From positions 18,442,736 through 18,506,735 of the forward strand of contig OW387142.1 in the NCBI GenBank assembly GCA_936440205.1: DNA of 64,000 bases, read 5' to 3'. A program made the translations under genes and the position numbers. Source of the DNA: Lepidonotus clava (Eukaryota > Annelida > Polychaeta > Phyllodocida > Polynoidae). Each line of letters starts with the position of its first letter. The first letter of the stretch is position 1. Below the pieces are notes generated by a model. It did not search any database. It was not told where the DNA came from and was given only the letters and a program-made list of their open reading frames with translations. Below are positions 48,694 to 60,650 of this stretch, one piece after another.

Positions 48694-49573
48694 CTGAGTA
48701 ACCAAAGGTCGTATATGACATATTCCCATTCTGAGGAAATACCATTTAAAGAATATGACATATTTTAAAGAGCTATATAATTTCATATTTCTGCATAATC
48801 ATTATGATATTCAATTCCTAGGTAGAATGTTATGCTAAATGTGTTTTGGTGATTAAACTGGATATTTCTATATTGTTAGGATGTTACTATAGTAACAAAT
48901 ATAGAATCTTTTTCAGATACGACCTTTGGTTACTCAGTTTTAAGTGAAAAAGGTGGAAATGGATGAGTAACCAAAGGTTGAATATAACATTAATAAATTC
49001 TAGATAAATACAAATTAAATCAAATTAACTAATATAAGGACACAAGATAACATCTCTAAAGTACTTTCAATATGTTAGGATATCTTACATTTGATGACAT
49101 GAAAAAATTAAGGATTTATATGATATTTACACTATCAAATTTAAATGCAGCTCAGATACGACCTTTGGTTACTCAACTCCCAGACCAGAAATTCAGTAAA
49201 CAAAGGTCGTATATAACATTTTACAATTATAATCCTTTATCTCGTTTATATTTTACAAATTCAAAATATATATTAAATAATAGTATTTTCAGGATTCCTA
49301 TCTGAAAAACTGAACTCTAAGATATTTGTATTTTGTATGAATTTATACATTTTACTAAGAATAATTCATTGGCCCACTTCATATACGACCTTTGGTTACT
49401 CAATAAAAGGTGACAGTAGTCAGATACGACCTTTGTTTACTGGCTTATAACCTTCCAACGATTTGGAAAATTTGAAAAATTCCAAAATTTCCAGATACCT
49501 TAGGAGGGTCAGAAATATTTTCAAAAATAAAAATAAAATTGATTTTTTTGAGATACGACCTTTGGTTACTCAG
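48694..49573. repeat. Array of small foldback units ending in CTGAGTAACCAAAGGTCGTAT
   Basis: The motif GAGTAACCAAAGGTCGTAT and its reverse complement alternate: forward near 48696, 48964 and 49192; reverse ending near 48936, 49176, 49402, 49442 and 49573. They pair into about three hairpin-type units of 210-245 bp followed by two unpaired right ends. The interiors are AT-rich and differ. This looks like serial insertion or amplification of one MITE family. Confidence 0.7.
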
Positions 49574-50240
49574 GCAACGATAATATGTATCACTATGTTG
49601 CGTAAATCGTCTGATTTGATACATGCTCTGGTCTGGTATACTGACGTTAACTATCAGATAAACCGGTCGTACCAGGCAGGGGAACGCAGTCCTGCCCCAC
49701 TTGTATTCCCTCAGTCAAAAGAAAAATATATGTTTTTTTTAAATATATAAAACATGAAAGAATAGAAATAGTGTAACCATATAATATTATTTGGGAGTGC
49801 CTGATGTAAAAGGGGTGCGTACGTACGACGGCTCAGCCTGGCACTATTTCGTACATCCTTATAACACAATAGTGTACCTTTCAGCTAGTCATTTAAAGAT
49901 TTTTTTTTTGAGGAGACCGGCCAATGTTTCGATGCGGACCTTTTAAGTGAAACAAGAAAATGTAGACAGAAAGAACTATGCATTTTACTATAGATTAACA
50001 TTACAAGGTTGATTAGTTAGAATTGTATATCGTACGATCAGTTAAAAAAATCGAAAAACTGCAGCTGTGCAATTTGTTTAGGATGAAAATTGCAACAGAT
50101 GCTCCATCCCTTAATGCCTTTCTTGACACCCCCCCACTCACACTGAGGTTACCCATTTATAAGTTTCCTGTCCAGCGGGTGGTCAGAAAAAAGTCAATCG
50201 GAAGGTCGCGAAATCTTTAAGGGGCAGAAAATTAACATTA
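49574..50240. other. AT-rich spacer without recognised genes
   Basis: No coding exon or clear repeat end was seen. A short CGTACGTACGACGG stretch lies near 49818. Confidence 0.35.
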
Positions 50241-50720
50241 AGATGCGAAAGGAAGCATCACCATGCATAAGTTTACAACCATCATCATGGATAAAGGCAC
50301 AAACATGCTTAATTATACATAAACATAATGACTCATAATCATGGATTGATATGCACAATCAAGCATAACCATTTGTAAACACACTTAATCATGTGTAAAA
50401 ATGCATAAGCAAGCAAAATATGCATATCCATGCATAAATATGCATATATATATAGATAATCATGGATGAACATACATAACCATGGAAAATTATTTATAAC
50501 AAAGGATAAATTAATATGCATAATCATGCATTAATATCTCAAATCAAGCAAAATAATAATGTATATACATACATAACCTTGCTTAAATATGTACCTTATG
50601 TTGGACAATCATGTATAATTAGGCATAAACAAGCATAATTATGAAAAAAACAAGTATAGACATGCATAATCAAGCGTAGATATGCATACTTATGCATGCA
50701 AACATAGTATTACATATATT
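50241..50720. repeat. Degenerate satellite based on CATAATCATGCATAA
   Basis: Loose tandem copies of strings such as CATAATCATG, ATGCATAA and AAGCATAA fill this 480-bp AT-rich tract with irregular spacing of about 15-20 bp. It looks like an old, decayed simple repeat. Confidence 0.65.
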
Positions 50721-52380
50721 ATTATGTACAAACATTGTGATACATACATGATCCATAAAGTGAATGCATACATCCATGTTAAGGGACTTTCAGCCACTGC
50801 CGTGCCCTCTACTGCTTCACCGTTACTTGCCTCTCCCCCCCCCCCCCCCCACCACCAACTCTCTCCCCTCCCCAACACTGAAACAAAACGGGACTATTTT
50901 CATATTTTGCACAATTTTTTTTCTCAGGGTGAAACACAAACCTATCTTTTGCACGAGTATGATGTCAAATGTTCATTGTACATATGGTTTGACCCTATGT
51001 CCATAATCATATTAGTGTCAATAACTGAATAATTCACCTCTGTTCTAACCTGGCCAATTTAGCTTTTTTGCAAGTAGGCCTAATATTCATTCTATGTAAC
51101 TAGGACCTCAGTCAATTAAAGTAGGACAAACGCTGCATTTTGACCTTTAAAGAAATAGTTCTTCTTGTTTGATTTTGAAGTAATGTATAGATTATAACAA
51201 TAGCAATATTCCCTTTTATGTAACGGTGGCTATGCATTAATATACATAGATATCGAATACACACACACACACACACACACACAATCATATAAACACATTT
51301 CAAGAATCGTCTGGACTATAGCCTTTTATCTATTAGTGTATGGAGCAAAAACACATCAATCAAGACGTGATTGTGAAACGAATATGAGTTGCCATCTGTG
51401 GGGTTAAATGAATAGACATGTTCGAACCTACTGATTCAAACTAGTCATATAGCCTAACCACTTACAGTAAGTGCGTCTATTTTGATTAGAAGTGGTAAAC
51501 ATAGAACATGCAGTCCAGCAGCGAAGAGTTGGACTTGTATATATGGGCGAACCAGGATCGATGCTGCAGTGGGGCTGGACACTGCTTCCCTTTGCGTTTT
51601 CCCCCAATGGCAACAACTGAATTATCAAATCAAAGGTCTCTAAAGGACCAGCGGCTATTATGCGTAGGTCTCTGGCTATTGAATTCTGCACTTTAAAGAA
51701 CACCTGCCTCAATAAAAGTGCATGGGTATGGTCTCCATCCTCTTATAGATTCAATTATCCAAGACAGAATTGTCAACCCTTTTCTCGGTGTGATATGGCC
51801 ATAGATGATGATGCGGTGTAAAACACCAATAACCAACCAACTAACATGGAGTCCATCTATGCTGTCTATAGCTTCAAACGTATTGTTCTATATGTCCATA
51901 TTAACCATTAGAAACCCACATGGAGCTTTGGAGATGATCATGCAACCAAATTCTATTGTCCATCCACTTATTACAGAATAGGCGACAGCTATAAAAATAC
52001 AATTCATACTTTGAGATAATTCTAGCAATGAGATTCAGGTAACATAGTTCGAAACATTATGGTTAACTCAAGAGTGCCTACAGCGCAAGAATACTAAGGA
52101 TTCCAAGTCTCTAATTGCATATTTGGCAGGGATATTGGGCCACAAAGTTAGTATCAGATTTAAGAACTCCAATTTGCAAATTTGACCAAATGGCATGCAG
52201 TGTAACTTCCAATCAATAGCATAATATTATGTCCGAAATATCTAAATATGGGTAAATAAGCCATTGAAATGCTACTGATTGTTGTCTCTTGTTCATTTAA
52301 ATATTTCGGACATGCTGATTTACTGCTGTTCATCTACTGGAATCATCCTTATTTTCAGTTATTTACCACTGAAACCGGCC
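50721..52380. other. Repeat-bearing spacer with a (CA)n tract and a SINE-like tail
   Basis: There is a poly-C run near 50827-50842 and an (AC)n microsatellite at about 51259-51282. A GCGGTGTAAAACACC string at about 51810 is followed by AATAACCAACCAACTAAC. That form resembles the 3' tails of tRNA-derived SINEs in marine invertebrates. No coding exon is supported. Confidence 0.4.
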
Positions 52381-52382
52381 TA

Positions 52383-53745
52383 CACTGTAAAAAGTTGCTG
52401 TTAATTTACAGCAGTTCTTGCAGTAAATTTACAGCACTTTCTGCTGTTGGAAAGTAAACAGCAATATTTACTGTAAAATTACAGTATTAGTACTGTAAAT
52501 TTACTTAATTACAGCAAATTTGTAATTTTACAGTACTTTTTCTGTAAATTTTTTCTCCACCAGGTGGGGCAAATGTTTATCATCAGTAAAACATTTTTAG
52601 TTTTTACCTTAAAACTATATTTTAAGATGAATTATTTACTTTTGATTAAGATTAAATATGATGAATAGATCAATAGACTAATCTAGTATATCACATAATA
52701 GATATCCCCATTCTGTCTTAATAATTTCAAGATACAGAGATAATTATCTGATTGAGACACCTTTTTGGTAGCAAATTGCCTTCATAGGCATGTGTTGGAT
52801 TGGCAGTGCCTCATCATACCATTGAACTATAAGGAGGTTAATTATCCATTTAATGTTAGTGCGCGTAAGTGGTATTTAATTCTATAGATAATAGCTAGCT
52901 CCATTCGCAGTCTCCTCCTCGTCGACTGCAGTCGTCCAATACATAATTATAGTTCCCGCATCATGTAAGACGTGAACACTCGTGTGAAAGGATTTGTTTG
53001 TTTATTATCCAATGTATAGTCATTCCGTGACAAGAACTCGATTGACCATGATCAGCCCCAAGGTAAGAGTCCCCTCAAACACAGTCAACGCTCCGCGCTC
53101 TAACACAATTTCTATGCCTCTCTCCAGAACCTAGACTGCGGGTTAAAGGTCCAACCTTCACAGGAGGTTTACTCACACAGTGCTTGCAGCTACTCTGGCT
53201 AGCTAAGAGCGGAACACATTATTATATGGTGGTACGTCACACCGTGACTCCTCCCTCATTTCACTACTGTCAAAGTGAAACATTGGCTTTATGCTGCCCA
53301 AACATGGACTGGCCACCCGCGTCAGTACACCATCATTCCATGTATGTATTTGCTAATACACTTAGCATAAATACATCCCTCATCCAATATACAGTGGGTG
53401 TGAGGTTGGAATTATACCTTTATCCAACATTTAGTTGGATTTTAAAAAGGAAATTGATAAAGATAAAATGGTAAAATGTTTGATTTAGCATACTGTAAAA
53501 ATACAGCAAGTACTGTAAATTTACAGCAAAAATTGCTGGAACCTTTGCTGCCAGCATTTTTTGCTGTAAATTTACAGCACTTTGTCTGCTGTAAATTTAC
53601 AGCATATTTTGCCGTAGGAAATTAACAGTACATTATACTGTAAATTTACAGTACATAGAGTGCTGTAAATTTACAGCAAAAATTGCTGGAACCTTTGCTG
53701 CCAGCAACTTTTGCTGTAAATTTACAGTAGTTACTTCTTACAGTG
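52383..53745. mobile_element. DNA element built of CTGTAAATTTACAG palindromes, split by a solo LTR
   Basis: The ends are CACTGTAAAAAGT and (inverted) CACTGTAAGAAGT, with a TA outside each, which is either a TA target duplication or part of longer ends (CTACACTG). Both subterminal regions (52395-52552 and 53490-53735) consist of many copies of the palindrome TACTGTAAATTTACAGCA, with AATTGCTGGAACCTTTGCTG repeated on the right. No transposase is present. The solo LTR at 52823-53329 lies inside and is therefore younger. Confidence 0.6.
52823..53329 (-). mobile_element. Solo LTR, copy A
   Basis: On the minus strand the 507-bp unit begins TGTACTGACG and ends GTTCA. It is flanked by the 4-bp duplication ATGG (plus-strand CCAT at 52819-52822 and 53330-53333). 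A TATA-like sequence and then an AATAAA follow in the order expected of U3, R and U5. It is homologous over its length to the LTR at 55131-55643. No internal retroviral or retrotransposon region is attached. The family cannot be told from the LTR alone. Confidence 0.65.
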
Positions 53746-54110
53746 TAGCTCCTGCAACCCCCCTACTGCCAGTAGACTACTGCTTTTGGACTCATTTCAC
53801 ACTGAATGTCTATAGCTAGGGCAACTGTATTTGGTTACGGGCTGGCCCTGGTTGAAATAATACTGAATAACCCTTTAATATCCATTCTCCATCATTACAT
53901 CTTATAGCAGAGTATAGGCCTAAGAATTGGTAAAAATAATAAAAAATTAACTTAGTTCTTTTTTTCCACTTGTTTTGATCTTTAGGTGATCTATATAGGG
54001 CCTATGCCTAACACAGCTGGAGAAAAATGAAAAAGAAGCATCTCTCTTTTATAATTTCTGCACTGTTCTTGGATCACTTGTGTATAGGCCTAACACGCAT
54101 TATTGCCTAC

Positions 54111-54507
54111 CTGCTCTGGCGTTGAATTGGTCCAATGGGAGACTCTCCACCAACTCATAAGGCTTGTGGATGCCTGGAGGGGGCGACCACACCGCCTCCT
54201 CCTCGTCCTCCCCTGAGCTCATGGTGCCCACCTGCCCTGCCAGACGCTGTGCTTCCTCTAGGGTCGGAGGACAGGGTCAGGGTGATTACAGACAGGAGGT
54301 GGTCAGACACCACGCCCACTTCTCTGCTGACTGGTGCGACCTTTCTACGTTACCCCACAAAACTAGGCCAAGCGACAGAGGGCAAAACAGTCCCAATACA
54401 ACTGCGCACTTCCTACCCGTTAGTCGTTAGTGTTTACCTGGCTTGACGAGGGATGGCAGCACGGTGCCGGTGTGGGTTGAAGAACATGGCAATAGATGAC
54501 AGCACAT
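54111..54507 (-). CDS. Two-exon coding start, probably the N-terminus of SOCS-box gene A
   Basis: Exon 54507-54438 runs from an ATG (MCCHLLPCSSTHTG...) to a GTAAAC donor in phase 1. Exon 54257-54111 runs from a CCCTAG acceptor to a GTAGGC donor, also phase 1, with no stop across the join. The second exon encodes an acidic run (SSGEDEEEAVWSPPPG), then HKPYELVESLPLDQFNARA. It is GC-rich with clean splice sites in AT-rich surroundings, which supports real coding. Its outgoing phase matches the incoming phase of the SOCS-box exons at 44518 and 42612, on the same strand. The inferred product is therefore the N-terminal part of SOCS-box copy A or B, across a 9.6-kb or longer intron. Alternatively it is an unrelated gene whose later exons I did not find. 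Confidence 0.5.
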
Positions 54508-54595
54508 AGATTAGGCGTATGTAATATTGCACACCATCAGAGGATCAATTTTATTAATAACATGGAACAAAAATCAATACAAGTATGTGAACACC

Positions 54596-54740
54596 AGGCG
54601 GTGCCACGTGTCATGACCTTGATCCAGGGGGCGCCACTTGAAACATTTTCCAAAGCAGGGGGCGCCACTTGTCATGAATCTGGGAGTGATCCAGGGGGCG
54701 CCACTTGTCATGAATCTGGGAGTGATCCAGGGGGCGCCAC
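54596..54740. repeat. 36-bp minisatellite with GGCGCC core
   Basis: About four units share GGGGGCGCCACTTGTCATGA followed by a variable ATCTGGGAGTGATCCA part. The two central units, starting near 54657 and 54693, appear identical. The outer ones are diverged. Confidence 0.8.
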
Positions 54741-55130
54741 TGGTGTGATTTACGCGTCTGAGGCTGTTTCCTGCCAGCCAATTGACCGTCTCCCACCCAT
54801 AACCGTCTACATAGGCGCCATTAGTCTCCTATCATAGTAAATAGGCGTACCTATCGAATACAAAAGTCGAACACCAGGAAACTTAATGTATAGGCCTACT
54901 GTTCAATACAATATAAAGGGCCGAATAAGGTCGATCTCAAAAAATGATATTGAAAATGATATTGAGAATGAATTTACAATTTGTGGACAGTAATTATGGT
55001 GAGATATATTGGTGTACTGTGGATGCATCATGCCGTTTGTCTCCAACACCTCATTACATGGGCATCGTTTGAAAAGAGACTCACTCAGACACAAGGGATG
55101 TGATCAATAGATCTATGTGATACATTGTGC

Positions 55131-55643
55131 TGAAATAAGATAGGTTTAATATCCAATAGAAGTTAGGGTGTTATTTGTATATTAGCTAGCTCCATCAGCA
55201 GTCCGTCTCCATCTGGACTGCATGTCCAATACATGATATAGTTCCGTATTATGCAAAGGTATAACACTTGCATGAAAGGATGTTCTTTATTAAATCCAAT
55301 GTGTGTGCGTACTCATGACAAGACCGATCAATGACCATGAACAATCCAAAAATGTAGGATCTGCTCAACCACACTCTGCCAATGCTCTAGTCTACTCAGT
55401 CTATCAGCTTCAATTCCAACTCAAAAACAGGCTTCTAGTACCGAACTTTCCAGGATGTTTACCTAACCAAAGCTAACAGTGCTCTGCCAACTGCCACGCG
55501 GGACTGCACTAAATATATATAACAACATACGGGACCTGACTCCTCCCTTTACTCTTCACCTTTGAACGACCTTAGCCCTGACTCTTAGTGCTAACACTAG
55601 ATTGGTTAAGCTTAAGTACAGACTGACCATCCGCATCAGTACA
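55131..55643 (-). mobile_element. Solo LTR, copy B
   Basis: The 513-bp unit begins TGTACTGATG and ends ATTTCA on the minus strand, with a 4-bp duplication GCAC (plus-strand GTGC at 55127-55130 and 55644-55647). A TATATATA motif and a downstream AATAAA are in LTR order. It belongs to the same family and orientation as copy A. The different flanking duplications show two independent insertions. The two copies are clearly diverged from each other, so neither is very recent. Confidence 0.65.
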
Positions 55644-55913
55644 GTGCCTGTGCCTTTGATGGTTTCTAAACCCACTGTAAGTAGCAGGTTTGCGCATACA
55701 TGGTAAAATTTGTTCAATGAATTGACAACAAGTAACCTGTTTTGTTCACACAGTAATAAGTGTGATATTACAAACTACAATTCCTCATTGTTAACGCATA
55801 CACCTATAATTATGTAGGTATAGGCCTATAGGCCCTACATGCATGTATATAGGCTAACAATTTGACTGAATACCGGGGAAGGATGCTCCGAGGGGGTCAG
55901 ATTATAGCCTAGG

Positions 55914-56062
55914 CAGGGGCGGATCCAGTTGTGGGTGGGGGGGGGGGGGGGGCGGGGGGCGGACGGGCCTGGTCGCCCTTCTTCCCCTGTACATGTTTGT
56001 CACCCCCCCTCCCCCGTGCATTTATGTTTGCTGCCCCCTTTCAGTTCCTGGATCCACCCCTG
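55914..56062. mobile_element. MITE of the CAGGGGCGGATCC-end family, copy 3
   Basis: The ends CAGGGGCGGATCCAG and CTGGATCCACCCCTG are near-perfect inverted repeats around a G-run and C-rich interior. It is the best-preserved of the three copies in this window. Confidence 0.65.
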
Positions 56063-56359
56063 CTACCAGGGATGATATCTAGACTGACCTTTTGTGTAAG
56101 TCCTATAGGCCTAATTCAACTAACCTACCCTAGAATATATTAACCTATTCTAATATGATTTTTGATATGTATTTTAATAATTAGAAATAACCCTAAGATA
56201 TATGTTAGGAACAGAATTCCATGAAAGGAAGAGATGGTCTTTTCCTATTTCTACTTGTGGCGAAAGTGCTCATTTCCTTTATTCTTGCCACATCAACTTA
56301 CATCCATGTTTCCTTACTGCATCCACTCCTGCCTACGTATACCACCAGACCTGAAGCTA

Positions 56360-57000
56360 TTCCTGCCTGCCTACCTCCAACTCTGCCTGCCTACCACCAG
56401 GCTTGCCTGCATCACTAACTGCCTTGTCTTCCTCCTACCACCAGGCCGGCCTGCATCAATAACTATGGGAGAGTTCCACACTGGATGTAACTGTAAGATC
56501 GTATCTTTAGTTTAGATATCTAGAGTTTTTCATGGTTGAGTTTCAAACTTTTTGATCTTATGTTCCTAGAGTTTGTTCCTATGTGTTTAGAGGTACGAAT
56601 ATTGATAATTAAAACATCTTATCTTAAAAATTTTGAGATGTGAGAAACACATTTAAGATCCACCTAGTGTGAAACGTGCCCTAAACCTTGTCCCCTGACA
56701 ACCCCCAGGCCGGCCTGCATCACTAACTACCTTGTCCCCTACCTAACAACAGTTTTGGAATCACAATATCTTCTCCCCTTCCTGCCACCAGGCCTGACTA
56801 CCACTGACTGCCTTTTCCCCTGCGTGCCACCAGGCCTGCTTGCATCACTAAATATCCACTTCCCTGCCTACCGCCAAGCCTGCCCGCATCACTCTCTTCT
56901 CCCATGCCTGCCACCAGACCTGCCTGAATCACTGACTACCTTTCCCCCTGTTTGCCACCAGGCCTGCTAGCATCATAATCCTATTCCCGCATAATGGGAT
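56360..57000. repeat. Two blocks of CCACCAGGCCTGCCTGCATC minisatellite
   Basis: Units of about 45-50 bp built on CTGCC-TACCACCAGGCCTGCCTGCATCACTAA occur at about 56360-56465 and about 56695-57000. They are separated by 230 bp of AT-rich unique DNA. The proline-rich open frames across them are by-products. Confidence 0.7.
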
Positions 57001-60000
57001 ATGTCTACCGCCTGTATCCCTACTCTTCCTACCTCTTCCTGCATGAATCCCATAAGGCCTGCATAACTGATTGCCTTCTCATCTGTCTGCAATGAGCACT
57101 AAATCATTCCTGTCTACCTTCACCTCTGTCTGTTTGCCCGTAATCCATGTTTCCCTAGCCATCCCTAGTCCATCAGATGCAGTGAACAAAGGTATGTACT
57201 AATGAGGTATAGTCAGTCAAACTGATTTCCCTGAAGTGTCCTCTCACATCCTAAGGTGACCACTAGGTTGCCTTTCGTGGCCTCGCCACACACCTTTGTG
57301 ACAGTCACATGAGTTTAACATAAGCCCAGAGCAGTTCAGGCCTTCCTGCCGGCATGACGACACTTTACAGGTAGGGTAATGATTTTCTTGTTAAACGTCA
57401 AACCAACACTGAAGCAATGTCATAGAGAAAGTACTCTTAGATCAGTCATGTGTTGGGGACGCACTGAGCAATTTGACATTAGCCTACATACACTCAACTG
57501 AGAAATTGTAGATCAATGACTTTATTGATTGTTCTCTGCAGTTCTCTGGACAATAGCCATGTGCAACGAGACTATATTGTTTAACAGTTTAGCAACATGC
57601 ATCCAGAAGATTTGGTAACTTCCATTGATTCTATCAATTTACAACACTTTCAAAGAATTTAACATACACATGAAAAGAGTAGCGCCAGCACAAATATAAT
57701 GAAAGTTTGTCTTATGTTACTAATAGTGCAGTTTTGGATATTTATACGGAGGGGGAACAAATCAAGGCGCGATTGACGTGTCATAGAAAGCACAGTAATT
57801 GCTTTCATAAACGGGTTTTATCGACGTGAGTGTAACACATAATTATTAGAAAAAACTAATAATCCTCATACCAACGGAAGTTAAAAATGAAACAGGTATA
57901 TATCGTACACATTTGACAGCATTAAATCATGACCTTCTTGTGCGGCCTACATACATCCTAACGGAATCTTAAGTGGTCAACAGTACATTGTGGACTCTGC
58001 ATAATTACCTTGACGAGGTTACCTCAGGTAAAACAATAAGAGAGGGACTATTTATCGGCGATTAGCCTGACCTTGACACAATGTAGCTCAGAGCTCAGAC
58101 AGATCCTGCATAAATAGGACTGTCAAGGGCCTTTTCTCTCATTTATTTGAGAGGAAAAGATGTAATATATTTAGATCTGTTCGTAAAGCCTGGCTATCTA
58201 TTATTCATATGGATCCCATGCAAAATCTATATTAGCAAGCACGTTGCGCTCATTCAAATTTTGATATGAGGAACTTGGCTATAGACTTCAGACAGCTGTT
58301 TTATCCGTCAATGTTCGTCATATAATTATTAATATACTCATCGGCCATATTATTTGTTTTAAAATAATGTATCGACTGACACTTTGTGAACGTGTACATT
58401 GATAGAATTATGGTGTATGTTTAAACAGTGAGTCTAACAATGAAACTAAATGTTTCTTCCGTAGAGTTATGGGTGCTTACTTGCTAGTTTGAAATAGTGA
58501 AATATCAATGATAAAAAGGCTTCACAGAAGCAAGAAGTATTTGTCGCATTTACAGTATTGCAAAACTGACATTCAAAGTGATTCACATGGATATGAAATA
58601 TCAATATGCAACTGATCATTTGATTTTAATATAGGTCCTATCGAACGCCCAAATTTACCTGCATCAATGACATTTCTAGATATTTAGTTATCAAACCTTA
58701 TTTTTATTCTATACATTCTGCTGAGATATACATCACGATCCTATTTTCGTCATATTTACCATCATCAAAAGTAACAAACTGAAAACCTGGAGAAATCCTG
58801 AGATTAGTATACAAAAATATACTCTTAAAAGATATATCGGAGGATCTAGTATAACAATTTTTGATACATGATATCTCGTTTTGACACTCTCAACTGACAT
58901 CATTCTTAGCATAAAACTATGCCAAGTTTGTTGAGCTCATAAAAAGCCAGTGCACATAATCAAAGTTGAATGCACTGACCCTGAAACCATAAACCATTAA
59001 TTACATTACCTATTGTTAATCAAATCATTATGACCTAAATATCACGGCAATTAGGTTATGGGTTCCTTGACATAGCTTCAAGGGATAGCGAGTCGGGTAG
59101 AATGTTAACGACCGCCTGATGACCTTCATGTCAAGCTGATCAATTGACCAGTAGCTTAAATATGCAGATTCGACATTTGTGGGTCACCTACCGCCCACTA
59201 CACCGACATTATAGGGTCAGACCTACAGAGAAGTCCTTTGTTGATAACCATGCATATAAACTGGCCGTCACACATAAATCCAAGAGCTAATCAAAATTAA
59301 TTTTGCCAGAGTGCGCCATAAAATCTCTCGACGATGACCTTTACGTCGCCATTCAAAACCCTCAGACCTCACATAATGCCGACCTCAATGGCCATATTTA
59401 CCTAGGAGTTTCCTAAATTACGGAAATTACCGGAAATTCATCCTAAGCTCCCGATTTCAAAGCTCTACTGATATGATGAAGAAATCTTATTAGCTGTGAT
59501 CAATATTTATTGTTTGGCAATGATATGAGATTTAATTTGTTGTATTCAATGTATTTCTAATTGTATTTTTCTCAGCACTAAAAGACGGGATGGTTTAGGC
59601 ATATAGTAAACCCAACTTGTAAATGAGGGGGGGAAGGAGATGTTTTATATCAGTTACAAGAGCATATGAGGAGAATGAATGGCTGAGGTATGTGGCTAGC
59701 AGGTTAAGACCCAGGAGGCTACCTTTAGGCAGAAAACATATCTAAATGCCTAGTGTGCAGCTTCTCATAAGATAGGAATATGCTAGCAGAAGTGTGGGAT
59801 TTTGAAAAGGCTGCAAACGGCTATTGATGTCTGATATGGGGATGTATTCCGATTCTCATGGATTGGTGTGTGCAACATATAAAAGGGACTTAGGTGGGTT
59901 TAGGATGAGACCAGGAGAGACTATATAGGGTCGATTCACTATAGGATGAGACGAATAAAGTTGGAGTGGACTAAGAGGTACATTATGAGGAGTTGATTTA

Positions 60001-60650
60001 GTATTTGGATGCAAATGAAAAAGACCCCTTTCTAAAACACTAATTCTGGCCTGAACTTCCTTTAGGTTGATACTGGAGTAAACTGAGTTGCTGATGAGGA
60101 ACTTTTAGTGGACGAATCTCATGAGGACATAATATTAAGAAACATAGAAGTAACAGGAACACCCATAGTCCATTAACATCCAAGCCTTATCCCCTAAACC
60201 CTACAATATAGTTCATAACCATTACATCCTTCCAAAGCCCAATTAAAATACCTATAAGTGACCCCTCATCATCAAATGAGGCATATACGTTGCTAAGAAC
60301 AATTATGAGAAAATATTAATATTAGAAAATGAATCTATTTTTAGATGTATGCAAAATATCTTCTGTAAGATTTGGTCAAATCAATAAATCCATCTGTCCT
60401 ATGTTCTAGCTTGCCTACCACCCAGGCCAAAACCTTTTTTTAACACAAGTCTTCCGGACTACTTTGTCACTCCATATATGGAATGCCGCGATTTTATCGA
60501 ACCTATTTAGAAGTCCTGTTGATCAATCCATCACATTTCTCTCCATCGTTGCCAGTAAGAATATATCAAAAATGAAGGTAATTTACCGAAGCCCATAGTA
60601 GCGAAACCAGAAATGATGTAAAGGTTGCTAACGTCTTGTTCTAATTGCAG
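57001..60650. other. Upstream DNA and proposed first intron of the peroxidase gene
   Basis: Apart from the candidate start exon at 57354-57370 this 3.6-kb stretch shows no recognised gene or element. A TATA-like CATAAATAGG lies near 58108. Confidence 0.4.
57354..57370 (+). CDS. Candidate first coding exon of the peroxidase gene
   Basis: ATGACGACACTTTACAG is followed by GTAGGG, a donor in phase 2, which is the phase required by the signal-peptide exon at 60651. Joined, the N-terminus would read MTTLYRPWAALAVVLVWC, a good signal peptide. Other phase-compatible ATG/donor pairs lie at 57202-57206 and 35113-35126. This one is preferred for its proximity and GC-rich leader. Confidence 0.35.

Noticed and set aside
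49072-49305. Open frames inside the foldback array
   Set aside because: They read through repeat ends and AT-rich interiors and have no family resemblance.
54135-54446. Plus-strand open frame of 103 codons
   Set aside because: It is the antisense shadow of the better-supported minus-strand exons with clean splice sites.
52823-55643. One LTR element bounded by the two LTRs
   Set aside because: Each LTR has its own different 4-bp duplication, and the DNA between them includes the end of another element and proposed coding exons, with no retroelement interior.
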